Notes: generated by a model from the letters alone, not told the origin. A stretch of 64,000 nt of DNA from Chalciporus piperatus (GCA_038093975.1 JBBPTG010000016.1:62001-126000), one strand, 5' to 3'. Shown: positions 47,848 through 60,860, counted from the stretch's first letter. Program-made: numbers and translations.

Positions 47848-49393
47848 ATGACCACCTCCCTCGATCTCCTCAAACAAACCGGCACCATCGTCGTCTCTGA
47901 CTCTGGTGACTTTGAGTGTGAGTTGGGGGACATCCACTATCGAGAGCGCCGTCACTGACTCCGGCCACGATCTTATCAGCGATCGACGTCTACAAGCCAC
48001 AGGTCGGCCACCATCTCCTTTAATTTACCCAGGGACTCCTCTCATATCGCGAACCGACTTAGGATGCGACGACTAACCCTTCCCTGATTTTGGCAGCTGC
48101 CAACAAGGCCGGTTACAAGCGTCTCATCGATGTCGCGGTCGAGTTCGGAAAAAGCAAGGGTGGTGACCTCGAGACCCAGATGAATGCCGCCATGGATCGT
48201 TTGGTATGAATCAAAACTTACTCCACTTGGTTATACACCCGTCAACTCACACGTCCACGATCATATATAGCTCGTCGAATTCGGTAAAGAGATTCTTCAT
48301 ATCATCCCCGGCCGTGTGTCGACGGAGGTCGATGCTCGTCTCTCGTTTGACAAGGAAGGCACCAAGAAAAAGGTAAATTAGTCTTGAATACGCACAACAC
48401 GTAATTCGGCAATGTGATGTTGATGAACCTGCCATTCGTTTGGCGTTATCTATAGGCAAAGGAGCTCATCGCTCTCTACGAATCCGTCGGCATCCAGAAG
48501 GAGCGTATCCTCATCAAGATCGCATCAACGTGGGAGGGTATTCAGGCTGCCCGTGAACTCGAAAGAGACGACGGCATTCACTGCAACCTCACCCTTCTCT
48601 TCGGTTTCGGCCAGGCTGTTGCTTGTGCCGAGGCTGGCGTTACGCTCATTTCGCCCTTTGTTGGTCGTGTAAGCGATTGTTCCATTCGAATCGTCCATCA
48701 TGTGCCTCATCCCTTTTGATTTTATTCATACCAAACATAGATCCTCGACTGGTACAAGAAAGCCACCGGAAAGAACTATGAAGGGGACGAGGACCCTGGT
48801 GTCCAATCGGTCAAGAAGATCTTCAACTACTACAAACAACACGGCTACAACACCATCGTCATGGGCGCCAGTTTCCGTAACGTACGTGAACCCCTCCCCG
48901 TGACGCCTCTTCTCGTCCTAGACCCAGCCAATCGATCTCACTTCCCCCGGCTGCTTTTCCAAAACAGATTGGCGAAATTAAATCTTTGGCCGGTGTTGAC
49001 TTCTTGACCATCTCGCCTTCCCTGCTCGAGGAACTCAAGAAGTCGACGGATCCTGTGCCAAAGAAGCTTGATGCCATCGCAGGTCGGTGTTTTCGTTTCT
49101 CGATCTAGTCTTTTTTTTTTTTTTTTTTTTTTCCCTTGCCCGATTTCCAACACGGATGGCTGATCTGGACCCTTTTTTTCCCATTTTCATCCTTTGCGTA
49201 TCGATCCTATCCTATAGCTGCCAAAGCCACCGACCTACCCAAGGTCTCCTACGTCGACAACGAGCCAGAGTTCCGCTGGGCCCTCCTCCAGGACCAGATG
49301 GCATTCGACAAGCTCCACGAAGGTATCAAGAAGTTTGCAGAGGACGGTGAGACCCTCAAGACGCTCCTCCGCGAGAAACTCGCTGCTGCCTAA
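47848..49393 (+). CDS. TAL1: transaldolase
   Basis: Pentose-phosphate enzyme moving a dihydroxyacetone unit from sedoheptulose-7-phosphate to glyceraldehyde-3-phosphate in the cytosol. Eight exons keep phase (47848-47917, 47980-48002, 48063-48203, 48271-48372, 48456-48668, 48741-48881, 48968-49082, 49218-49393), giving 326 residues, the normal length. Signature segments: [13 protein letters not shown] at the start of exon 3, [12 protein letters not shown], the Schiff-base lysine in [47 protein letters not shown], and [14 protein letters not shown] with [14 protein letters not shown]. Exon 2 is only 23 bases. Intron 7 holds a run of 22 T (49111-49132). Confidence 0.96.
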
Positions 49394-50257
49394 AAAAGCG
49401 TCGGCAAACCAAAGTCCCAAATCCTCTCTCTCCACTGTGTTTTAGATATTGTAATGTAAAAAATACTCTATTCCTGAGCGATCGAAAACACGTCACGATG
49501 GCGAGGTGTGCGTGTTTGTTTAGAGTTTGAGAAGAATGAGCAGAATGAGAAGGAGAAACACCGAAAAAAAAAAAAAAAAGATATGAATAAGACACCCATC
49601 TCCGTGACAATAGATTGCGTGTGTGCATGTGTGTGTGTGTGTCTCTCGTCACGATCACTAAATTCATTCATGCCCACCCTCCCCCTCGACGTTTTCTTCC
49701 GTTTCTTTCTGATTGCTTGTTGATGCCGTGAGGCACGTCACGCGTGTCAAGCCTTCTTCAAGGGACGATTCGAGACACGTCAGACCATCCTCCTCGGCCT
49801 TTTTTGAGCATGTCCCAAGGCTAGTTAATTAATGAAAACGATATGGCATTTATCTCTTGGACTAAACAAGTACAGATGAATTTCGATGACCGTGTGTGTA
49901 TAATTATTTATTGTATTGAGAATGAGAATGAGATGGATGCGCTTGGGATCGGGGGGTAAAAAAAAACGATGCCATGGATACTAGGGGGCACGGAACGGAA
50001 CAAGGGGATCAATTCTCGCGAGCTTGCTACACGAGACAAGGAAAGAAGACGAGAAGATGTGTGTGTGTGGCGGAATGGGTGTTATAAGTGTACGAGAAAA
50101 AGAACCGTCAACCTGAACCGCTGCGAGTCAATAACACGTTGTTTCTAAAGAGGATTGGGAATACTCACGGAGAAAAAAGAAACAAAAAAAAAAAAAAAAA
50201 GAAACGGGGGAAAGAATACCATCCAATTCATGAATTCGGCATGAGGAATCAATGGGC
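49394..50257. other. convergent 3' flanks with simple repeats
   Basis: Lies between transaldolase (plus) and the RING gene (minus). It holds poly-A/T runs (about 49563-49580, 50185-50200) and a TG repeat (about 49619-49641). No gene. Confidence 0.6.
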
Positions 50258-52965
50258 TCAGAGAGCAGAGACGCCTGCTTCCCACTCGTCCCTCGTCACA
50301 CACCCTACGACCCGACATACCGGGCAAGAAACCTCTACAAGTGGCTCCGTCCTATCCGCGCCACCCCAACCCGCCACCCGCTCAGCGCTCACCAAACAAG
50401 CGGGATGGAACATGTGTGCACACACCGACGCGTCGATGTCGCCTACACGATCAGGACGGGAATGGGAGTGGATACAAACTTGCTTCGTCGACGAAGGAAA
50501 CAGCTCCGGGCAGGGGTCCTCATCAGACGGTCCGATGCCACAGCTGGTATCAGAGCAGCGCAGACCCTCTTCCCGCTCACGTTGCTCGACACGCTGCCTA
50601 AGTGATGGACCAGGCGCAGGGGGAAGCGTCCAGGTTTTTCTCTCCCGACGTGGAGGCATAGGACGTGTTGGGCGGAACATGTTTGGTCGAAGAGGGGGGA
50701 AAGGGAAAATTCGATGACCACCGGGTGGAGGAGCGGGAGCAGCTCCTGCTGCTTCTGGCGCATGCCCCGCTGCTGGTTGGGGTGGTTGCGAACCATCGGC
50801 TGGGGGGGCTGGCTGGGGACCTGCGGGACCGGGACCCTGGGGGGTAAAAAGATTGCGGGTCGCACGGAGGAGGCCCTCGAGCACAGAGTGTATGTCTGCT
50901 TGAGGAGGCAAATTAGCATCTCCAGCACCATCCCGGCCAGCTTCCCCGTTAGCCCCGGCATCATTGTTTGCGTTTGCACCATCACCCCGAGCATTTGCAC
51001 CTCGCTCTCCAGGGGGCCCAGGGGGTGGACCACCGATGAACATATCTAGTCCAATTGTAACAATATCGATACCTGAAAGTACATATAAACCGTCGTCAGT
51101 TATATCCAAAAGGTAGACTGCTAGGACGACATACCCTGGCCACCCCCAGCTCCCCCATTAGGTCCCAGAGGTATTTGAATAGCGGGGAAAGACATGAGAG
51201 GAATGGCGAACCCCATTGCAGGGCCAGCCCGTCCAGTAAAAAGAGGGGGAACGGGGGCATGTGGCTGAGCGGCTGGTTCGGGTTGAGCATCCGTAGCGGC
51301 AGGTTGAGGGTTGGGAGGATGACCAGCGGCAGCTGCATTAGCATCCATGGCAGGCGCACCCAAAGGGATGTCTGCGGGAGCCTGGGGCTGGGCCGGTGCA
51401 GCATTGGGAGCATTATCTGGTTGAGCAGGAGGTGGACGAGCGGGACGTCTAGTTGGAGGGGTATATGTAAGATTTTCCGGGTCAATGTTGAATCTGCATG
51501 TAGGACAAGTGGCTTGCTTCGCCCTGGTAAACCACGGAAGCAAACAAGAAGCGTGGAACACATGAGCGCACGGAAGGGAGATGACATTGGGTTCCTCAGA
51601 AGACGAGGACGTCAAAGTGGGAGTCTCTCCCGATGGCTCGGGATGTGATGATGGGGCAGAGGGAGAGTCAACATCCATAGAGTTACTATCTGATGACATC
51701 CCATTTTGTGACGGCAACGACTGCGAGGTCTCATCTCCGGAAGAAGGCTGCATGCCAAAACCATCACTTTCATTATCAAGCAATGTGTCCCAGCAGATAG
51801 CACATCCCGACGAGGATCCCTCAGCACCCAAATCTCCAACGTGCCCTCCTGGTGCGCCGCCGACCCGCTCCAACCTCTTCACGAGTCCAGAGGGCACAAC
51901 CTCTAGACCAGCAACAAGCTTCTTCGCCCGCTCCGGGTCTTCCCGTGCCTCGTCCAGAGCCTGCAATTCCTGGAAGAACGCCGCGAAAGACGAGAGCAAT
52001 TCTTCCCGGCCAGCCCCATCAGCACCAAACAAGCCAGGTTGTTGTCCCCCGGCCGCTCCCGTCCGGTTACCATGGGCGGGACCAGAGAGCGGTATTGTGA
52101 AAGTAAAGCCTATCGCATGAAGAACACGCGGCGCGTGACCCGGGGATGGATTATTGTTTGCAAGGGAAGGATCTGCGGTACCCTCACCAGTATGTGTATG
52201 CGTCTGCTCATTTGGGTTATCTCCTCTCGTTGGAGCATTTCCTCCCCCAGAATGGTTCAACCCAAACAAAGAAGCAAAGAAGCCCCCTGCACGGTCATCA
52301 TTCTGAGGTCGGCCAGGCTGCTGCGGGTTGGAAGGCTGTGGCGCAGCATCGCCTGGAGAAAGAGGTCGACTACCTATCCGCTCCGAAGGATGCCTGCGGT
52401 CCCTCGCGTCGTCGAGATCGTCGTCCACACGAACGCGACGGCTGCCAGCGATAGGTTCAACGGGCGGGGGGTCATCTTCTGTCCATTCGCTGTCGTTGTC
52501 ATCGTCCACAAGCTGTAACTCCCGCGAGGGTGGGATTGCGGAAGTATTGGCCACGTCCACGTCTGACTCATCCGACGAGTCGGTCACGGAGCGTAGCTCT
52601 GGCATGGAATCTTCATCGTCCTCGTGGAGCGTCTGTGGCGGCATATGTGGCGGCATGGTGGAACTGGATGCCGAGGATATTGGTCCTGCGGGCACAGCTG
52701 GGGTGGAAGCGTCCATGGCATCCATATGAGAACTGAATCCTGGTCCTGCGACCACAGGATGCTCTATAGATTCGAAAGGGGGCATGTGGTGCAAGCGATC
52801 TTGTGAAGAATCAACGTCAACCCTTGTCTCCTCGCTAGTTGGATCGTGAGTTGGGGGGAACGCCTGATTAAGATTGCGGAAGACGTTCTGGAGGGTTGTT
52901 CCGATATTGAAAGCATGGGGAAAGGGAAGTCGTTGGTTGTGGTGATCTTGTTGGTCGTTGTTCAT
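50258..52965 (-). CDS. large disordered protein with two RING-like domains (probable E3 ubiquitin ligase)
   Basis: Exons 52965-51135 and 51072-50258, with a 62-base intron (51073-51134), give 881 residues. If the intron is kept, the frame ends early at 51121. Residues 1-385 are acidic and Ser/Pro-rich, including LPFPHAFNIGTTLQNV. A RING-H2 lies at residues 388-490: CAIC (C388, C391), then a 74-residue Ser/Asp-rich insertion, CAHVFHASC (C466, H468, H471, C474) and CPTC (C487, C490). A Pro/Ala-rich stretch follows. The C terminus has a second cross-brace-like set: CSDTSC, VCAHMFHPAC and VSCPVC. The layout, a RING embedded in long disordered arms, recalls the yeast nuclear quality-control ligase San1, but homology is not shown. 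Likely nuclear or cytosolic. Confidence 0.85.
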
Positions 52966-53189
52966 TGCTTGGAAGTAAATTGATGGTGGTGGTACAGGAA
53001 CAAGAAGGGTATGGCTGGTTGTGTAGACTTCTTGAGCAAGTGTCGTGCTGACTGGTGTGACGCCTCGTCACGCTGACTTATTTGTCACGCTCGCGTACAC
53101 ACCAGAACATTCCCCACACACCCACACCCTTACTAGATCAACAACAATAGATTACAGGTATAGACACGAAACTATTAGAGAAGAACGAA

Positions 53190-55253
53190 TCACAGCATCT
53201 TGGCCTTCGCCTTGCGCTTTTGTTTGCGGAGATACCGTCGGGCCGCGGGTACACCGAACTATTGTCCATGAGCAGTTGAAGAACAAAAGTCGAGATGACA
53301 ACTCACCCTGAGTGTCGGATACAACACCAAAAGCAGCCCCCCAATCGTCCAACCCCAACACACATACATCGGCAAAGGTTCTTGGAACATCCCTCGACTC
53401 CATTTGGTAATCACCAACAGTTCAGTCAGGACTGTGGCGAGTAACAACCAGCAGTGTTGCCCCATACGTTTCGCTTTCCTGTGAACAACAATGAGCGACC
53501 CCAACGACGTCATTCATAAGAGACCGCACTTGGGATCATTGATGTACTGGTACAGCTCCCTTACAGCCGGTAGAGCGCATAAGAAGACGAATGCAAGTCT
53601 CATGATCACAATTGGATGATCTGGTTCCATCCATAATAGCGACTGTAGCCGTTCATGACCGTTAAGACCGACATTGTCATACATCAAAGCGCATGTCTTA
53701 CCTTCAAGTAGAACGGGTTAAGCTCCGCAGCAAGAAACACTGCAAGGAGCAATACGACTGTAACATAGTGGCGGAACGACGTCGTTCCTTCCCACTTGAA
53801 CGCAGTCCAATCATGAGGGGAGAACTGGCTGAGCACTCGTTTGGCTTTCGAGCGCAGTCCTCGTGTTTGTTTCAATCCACGCCATTCAAAGGGCTGCACA
53901 GCATCCCACTCAGGGCTGATAAAAGTAGATCCGTGATCCTTGCAACATACCTTAACTTCCAGATATTGACACGTCTTCATCCCTATCGACATGGTGACCA
54001 TTAGCTTCCTCGGGTGGGCTGCACACGAGGCGCTCGAAACTTACCGAGATAGGTCCCTAACCAGTTGCAAAGCAAGACATCGAGGATCCACTGTGCATTG
54101 GCACATTAGTAACCAAGACAACCTGAATAGCATGTGTTTTACATGGTCCCACCAACACTGCCGAACATTCAGTATCTGACGGAAATAAGAAACGGAATCC
54201 GACCCACTTCAGCAAAGTTCGGCAGTTGATGCTGAAGGCTATATTCAGCAAATTCAAATGCAACACTCAGGATCTTCAAACACGATCAACCGGTCTCTCT
54301 AAAAGGACCCAAGACAAAATGTTTTACCCAGCAGAACCAATAATCACGCAATATCATCGCCTTTCCGAACCAACCGAGAGCATGTGCCAAACAAAAAATA
54401 TCGATGGCGTTCTAGGAACGAGCGATTGGTCGTTCGTGTTTCAGGGAAGATCCAAAGACAGGAATTCGAACGAAACTTACCCATAGATTCTCACTGGTCA
54501 ACGCGCAATTCTCCGCATAGCTTTTCTCAGGGAGGGGAACGTTTAGAGCGGGGTCTAGAAGTGTCATCATCTTCCGTGCGGAGTGGAGATCCTGGAAGAG
54601 CAAGAAAACTAGTGCGAGCTCGTAAAGTAAGTTGATTCCCAGAACGACCCGCCAAAACGCGGGGTGTGGCCGGACGAACGGCCCGTCCCTGAACTGAATC
54701 ATGGAAAACAACAAGAACGATGCTATTGCAGCATACACTCCACTATAAATCAAGGGAATGAATGAAAATGGAAGCGCAGAGATCCGAAGCACACATACAC
54801 ACGACGTTTATCACGTCCTTCCTCCAGAACGTCTTGAGACATAGCAATGTAGGCCAAGGCCGCGAGACCGAACGAAAGCGCGGTCAGGGTGAGGGGCTTG
54901 TAGAAGAATCTAACGAGGTGTCAGTCATTGCCTCGTCCTCGTACTTGCATTCCGCTGGCTCACTCCACCGAGGTGTCGTGTCGTTCCTGGAAAGGGGCTA
55001 TTCGAGTATACGGTTCGGTGCGATCTGCCTTCATTCTCGTCAATCTCATCATAGAACCACTCCAATAGCCACGCAAAGTGACATACATCAAACCCTGGAC
55101 TTATCATTAATCTACGATCCATATAAGCCGCACTTTCTACTCACAACGAACTGGAGCACCACCTAAACCAGGGTTGGGTTCTGCTTCGGAGGGAGACACC
55201 AACGCGTCGGACACTTCAATAGGGGAAGTTGGAGATTCCGTTTCAGAGGGCAT
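53190..55253 (-). CDS. base-exchange-type phosphatidylserine synthase (PSS1/PSS2-like)
   Basis: Endoplasmic-reticulum membrane enzyme that swaps the head group of phosphatidylcholine or phosphatidylethanolamine for serine. About 12 small exons on the minus strand. Recognised blocks: FFYKPLTLTALSFGLAALAY (about 54910), FVRPHPAFWRVVLG with LDPALNVPLPEKSYAENC (54742-54481), NAIDIFCLAHALGWFGKAM (54411-54328), EFAEYSLQHQLPNFAE (54273-54208), a 15-base exon CWWDH (54157-54143), WILDVLLCNWLGTYLG (54090-54045), MKTCQYLEVK, EWRGLKQTRG with FLAAELNPFYLK (about 53905-53705), RLAFVFLCALPAVRELYQY, WLLLATVLTELLVITKW and a basic tail ending AKAKML. These follow human PTDSS1 in order, including the RPHP and LPNFAECWW motifs. 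The N-terminal exon junctions (55253 to about 54910) are not fully settled. Confidence 0.88.
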
Positions 55254-58200
55254 CTTCGACGGCGTCGCCTTAATGCTGGATAGTAAATGTGGGGTTCAAA
55301 ACAGTGAATTAGAAGCTCAGAGCTCTGGAAAATAAAGAGGTAGTGTCACTGCACAGTGGACCAATCGTAGAAAGCTCACCCACGCGTGTCAAAGTTGCAA
55401 CGCTCGTTCACCGTCGACAACTTTTTTTGCTTCCGGCGATTGTCCGGCGATGCAGATTACCTAATCGAAGTGAACATCCACTTCGAGGCACCTAACTCGA
55501 GCGTAGGTTGGTGCCATTGAACATGGCACTAAGCGCAGAAAATCTTGCGTCACTATAGGTATTGTGTCTGGGAACTAATCCGCTGTCACTCACGCACGTA
55601 CATTATCGGAGACCCTCCCGAGCGGCTTTCATTCTATGCGCCGAACAACTTGAACGGGACGCTTGCCATGACCGTCGCGTCCGATGCTCTTTCTGCGTTC
55701 ACAGCGGTCTTTCGGTTTCATTTCACACTGCCTGCATCGCTCGAGTAAACCGTACCGAGCTACCTTCATACGAGTTCACCGTCTCTTCATCCCCCGACCC
55801 ACTTTGGGTGAGTCATCTCATGCTGCGGCCAAGTGATCTTTGGAAATAGAAATATGACTCGCGAGTGGAGAATCCAAAAAATGCCCCCCGAACAACTCAA
55901 GTAACCATGTTGGGCCCACCGGAGTCGTGTTGATCTCTTCTCCCGATAGGAGCTTCGGCGATTGTCATACACGAACCCCGACCCATAATTGCGCCAGGTA
56001 TGCTCACCACCCCGGATCCTGTTCTGCGGTGCAAACTCTTTCAAGGTAATTGTCATCGAAACTGCGGAGCGTCATTCTGATGAAATCGGTTGGACTTTGT
56101 TATAGATGGTTAGATTCAAACGCCTGCACCCCTGTCGTGGAGATCAGTGCAGTGTCTCCTGTTGGTATCGATCGCGCCTTCGGACACCTTTTGGACCAAT
56201 GCAATGCACTTGTGATCTAGCGAAAACTCATCCGAATACTACAACTCGGCAGTGCTTCCCAGGGTCTTTTTAGCAACTTTTGAGGTATGGTTCACGGGTA
56301 CCGCTCGCCGTTATTATAAAGTGTTTCGTAGCTGATATCGCAGCAGTCACAGACGGTCCCCCCTTGCTGAAGGGACGCTCTGCGTTCAGTACATTCCTTC
56401 AACCAATCTAGCGGAGATGTCAGTTCAAACGGCGCTGTCGATCAACAACATTACCAAAAGCAGTCCCGCGCGTCGCTTCGATCGATGGCAACGACGTTTC
56501 GATCGAGAAATGCCATCATTGTATTCTGTCAAATTTACCGCCCACATTTCCTAGTAGTCCGGGCTCAAACTTGGAGCACGTTTCGAATCCCGGCAATGAC
56601 CACGACGGCGGCGGTGTCTTTTTGCATTCTGATACGATATGACCATACTTGTCTCGTTCTCGCCTCGCCGCCAGGCAGATCAGATATTCTGGAACATCAA
56701 CGCATCATATCTTCGCGTCCCTTTGCGAATTGACCATCCCATGTAAGGGGTGAACGACTTCAACAACTAACTTGTCATAGTCTAGTCCCAATACCCACCA
56801 TCCTCGGCGCAGGCACGAGATAAGTACCCGATCATCCTTCGGGGCGATGCGTCTCACGCCATTCACGACCCTGAGCACCTTCAAAGGATAAGTACGATAA
56901 TGAATGTACCTGGTTTCGGAGGGACTTGGCAATTTGACGATTAGTGAGTTCTACCCATATGGACCTTACGCCGATCGGGCTTACACCCAGGCCGTGAAGG
57001 AAACGGAACGGTACACTGATCATGCCGACTGAGTAGCGGATAGCCCTGAAATGAGCGTCACGTTCAACCGGAAGTGTCCGTGGGGAGCAGGACGGTGGTG
57101 CTTCTCCAGCGGATGTAACCGAACGGAGGTTACCAGATTGAGACAATTGAGTGCCAGCGCGGTGGGCCGGGATGATGATCTTTTCCCGGGTTTCTTAATC
57201 GCAACGATTTCGTTGCGAATATAAAGTTGGGTTTTTGGGAGGTACCACGGCAGACAATGAACGTGGGTGTTTTTTGCCATGGTTGTGGACGGATTTAATA
57301 GAACTTATGGCATACAGGACCAGGCAGTGAGGGGGCCCATTGTGTCTGGGAGAAGCTCGCGTACCTGAAGCGATGATCAAGTGCAGTGAAGGAACTCATT
57401 GAATGGAGTGACAAGCGTCTTGCATCATGTGGCACCAAGTAAGTACAAAGTCGAGGTCAAGTGAGCGTCATGACAGCGTCGGCTATGGATGATCGAATGT
57501 TCTCGAAAAGACCGAGGCAAGTAATGATTATATTGATTCGCTCCATGTCAAAGTTTAACCTGTGGCGAGTTGCCAGGGCCAAGGTGCATGTTTTCGTGTG
57601 ATTACCCCAAGCCAAAGCCTTCTATGGGTGTTCTCTTCCAAATTGGTGGTCCTGCTGTTTTATGAAAAGGAGGAGCGTGCACAATCGGACTTGATCGGCG
57701 GCAGAAATATATCGGAAGCATGGTCAGATAAAGTAATAGATCAATCCCAGAAGTCTGGTAAGTTTGCGGGCCTTCGAAGTTGAAACTCAACTTATACTTG
57801 GCTTCATCCAGATCAACCTTGCCGACTACAACGGATGCTCTTTATTGCTGTGAAAAATTTCCTCTATTTCTGACAGAACATACCAAGGTCCTCCCCGATT
57901 GACACACGTAATAATTGTGGCCCTCCTGGTTGAGACAATGTCGAGCATGGCAATGTCACAACCGTTGTTTGCTGTTTCATTCGGGTAAAAACGTTCGACA
58001 TGTCGAACAAGACCCGAATTGCAGGATTGTGCTTGGTTCAAGTTTGGACCAAAATGTTGATATGTAATTGGGAGATGAGTTGCCTCGTTCGGAGGGGATG
58101 TCGCGGGAAGCGATCGTTATCTTGGTCGGAACGGGAAAGGGAAAGAAACGTGTTTTCCTCGAAACCTTTCCAACGTTATGTTATGGGGACGATACCATGC

Positions 58201-59166
58201 ACCCTCGTGCACCACCATCAAGATGAATGTGATATGACCTTGGACGACGGGGAGCTCAAATGTGTAGGATGTTTTCCGTTTTCCATGGGCGTGCAAAGCC
58301 TGCGAAAGGATGGAGCTTCCCAGGATGTTCCCGCACGTCATTTGGAATATTTTGGGATTTTTAGTTGTATGAATTCCCTGTAAAGGTGAGGCAGTTCTCA
58401 AGCAGATCCGACTCATGGTTTGCATCCAAACGTCCGTCAACAGGTCGATATGAACCTACTTACGCTTATGTCCTTATGTCTAGTACCGACATGCAGTCCG
58501 TCGGCTGCCTGCCATCAGATCCAGCTCGGGGACAGCATGTCAATTCAGAAAAGGACAAGCTAAGTAGTAAGGAGGTAATCTGCGTGGCGTTCGTCTCATT
58601 GCCTAGCGAGGATGAGGGTGTTGACATGTCCTGTGCGCCGGTGATATCCAAAACCAGTCCTTGGCGAGGTGGATCAAAACTGGTCGGGGGCATTAGGCAA
58701 TGTTGTAATGGAGAGGAGACCAGCGTCGCTGGGTTCCAAGAGGCTCGGCGCGTTCACAGGTGATTTGATTGCAGGAGTGTGCTAATCAGATATCCGAGGG
58801 CACTGCTTTGATTTAGGCTCAAGAACCCGTGTGTAGGATGGAGCATGGTAAGTTAGCGGGGATACAGTATTTCGTGTGTTGAATTGCCAGGTTGGAGGAT
58901 ACAAATTGGTCTGATTGAGGCAAGTGTATGTTCTTTACTCACGCGTTGTATTTATGTCACTGCCGAGACTGGAAGGCACCTCTTTTACAGGGCTGGGTCA
59001 CACAGAGACCGCTTTCGTGAAGAAGACTCTTACGATCTGTGTATCTGTCATTGCCCGAGATGATCCAGATCTCCTGGTTACTAAACTACTTAATGTCCCC
59101 GTCCGCCCATAAAGTAACGCCATAATCTCCTCTCCGCAAAGTACTTCTTCCTCCCCGAGCTTTGGC
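55254..59166. other. long region without a supported gene
   Basis: Nearly 4 kb. Short frames occur throughout; the most protein-like is on the minus strand near 57100-56900 (HFRAIRYSVGMISVPFRFLH), ending at a GT. None can be joined into a gene or assigned a family. No long repeats, inverted arms or transposase motifs were seen. It may hold decayed genes or an unrecognised non-coding transcript. Confidence 0.4.
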
Positions 59167-60674
59167 ATGTCCTCTGATTCTTTCCCCCCACTCCAGTTAA
59201 AAGGCGAAATAATGGATCTCGAGTTCACCGTCGACACTGATCACCGCAAGAGGAGACGCAACCGGACCACCCAGTCCTGCCTCAACTGTCACACTTCCAA
59301 ACGGAAGGTTCGTCGGGTCTCACTTTGTTCTCCGTGTCTCCCGTCTCACCTCAGTCGCATTAGTGTGACAGAAAGCGTCCTTGCCAACGTTGCATCCAAC
59401 TTGGTCTCGTACGTCGTTCAACTTACGTCTCTGTGGCGCACCTCTCTTAACCTTCGTCCAGACTGGCCTTTGCGTCTACGAAATTGATGACCCAGCACTG
59501 AGGTACGCGCCACTTGACAGTCAACCACGTCGAAACCTTGACTAACACGGGTTTCAGAGACGACCCTTCCCTTGACGAGGCCACTCGTCTGCGCAATAGA
59601 ATAGCGGAGTTGGAAAGCCTCGTTAGGGAGTTGCGTGGTACGGACATTTGTTTCAACATGCCATGCCGAGCTTCTCCTGATCGTCTACTTGCACTGTATA
59701 GGCAAACCACATCCTCGCTGGGCTGATCCCAGCTTCAGGGACGGCGACCCTTCGGAACGATGGCACTCCCGAGCCGCCAAAAACAGTCTCCATCTGAGGC
59801 GCCGTGTGCGTTCGCCAGACACATTGACGCGTTCGACCCAAGAGCCTCGGGGTCTGGCTTCAGCTTCAGGAACCTCAATCAAGATTGAACCAATTCCGGA
59901 TATATCCCAGCCACATCTATATCGCTTCACGCCGTCCCCTCCGGCGTCGTATCCGGCTTTCCATTCAGACGATTCGGCATCACCTCCATATGAACGTCAG
60001 AATGGCCATCATTACAACAATGGCAGTATCCCTACCAATGGGCGGTCCTCCATGCAGTACCCCTCGCCGACATCAACCAACGGTCTCTCATATAATCATC
60101 ATCCCTCCGAGTCACCTTCATATCATGAAAACGGAAACGTCTATCATATGAACACATGCGAAACAGATAAGGTGTACGGGAATCATTTCCCGTCGGATTC
60201 ACCTCCATCACAAACTTTTTGCACATGTCGCACCAACCCTGGTGCCGAGCACGCTCTTGTCACCCTTGGCCAGCAGCTCCAAAACACGCTCAACTCCTTG
60301 AGACAATACGCGCAACATCCGGAAAACTCTCAGTGCCAGCTTTTTAGGCGCATCACTGAACTCAACAATCTCATGCAGTACGTCCCTGTCCGTTGCCTCG
60401 CGGCGACCTCATGTTCAGATGAGCTAATCTTTTGTTTGTGAGAATTAGTGGAAATGATCCGGATGAGGGTACGGGTTCGCCTTATGGGACTCTTCCCACA
60501 CCTACTGAGAGTGAAATTATGCCCTCGCATTCGTCTTCGAGCACGCCCTTCCATGCATCATCCGCTGGAACATCCGTTTCGGAGTGGAACACGATGGCTG
60601 CTTCTGCCGGATTCAACCCTTATTTCCCCATATCATCAGGCGAGCAAACCATGTACAGTAGCATAATCACATGA
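59167..60674 (+). CDS. Zn2Cys6 transcription factor
   Basis: Six exons keep phase (59167-59307, 59364-59408, 59462-59502, 59558-59637, 59702-60377, 60449-60674), giving 402 residues. The zinc cluster spans residues about 37-57: SCLNCHTSKRK, then CDRKRPCQRCIQLGL after the first intron; the six cysteines and the basic loop are complete. A basic KRRRNRTT precedes it. The LRNRIAELESLVREL helix after it is a typical short dimerising coiled coil. The middle is Ser/Pro/Tyr/His-rich and disordered; the fungal middle-homology domain is absent, so the protein is short for the class. A second ATG at 59212 (MDLEFTV) is a possible start. Targets unknown. Confidence 0.88.
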
Positions 60675-60860
60675 GCCCCCCTTGCTGTGGTTCAACATAT
60701 GCCTCTTTTCGATGCTTTTATTTAGTTTGTCGCGCCGGTTGTGACGTTGTACACATAGGTATTTGCGCTAGACTTGTCACGAGAACTATACATTTGTACA
60801 CTATATGTCATGTACTGTCAACGATTCACACAGCCCACGCCGGCTATAGAGACCTCTGAC

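Noticed and set aside
51121..52965. 614-residue single-exon RING protein
   Set aside because: Splicing 51073-51134 keeps the frame and adds 271 residues with a second conserved-looking Cys/His set, so the two-exon model is preferred.
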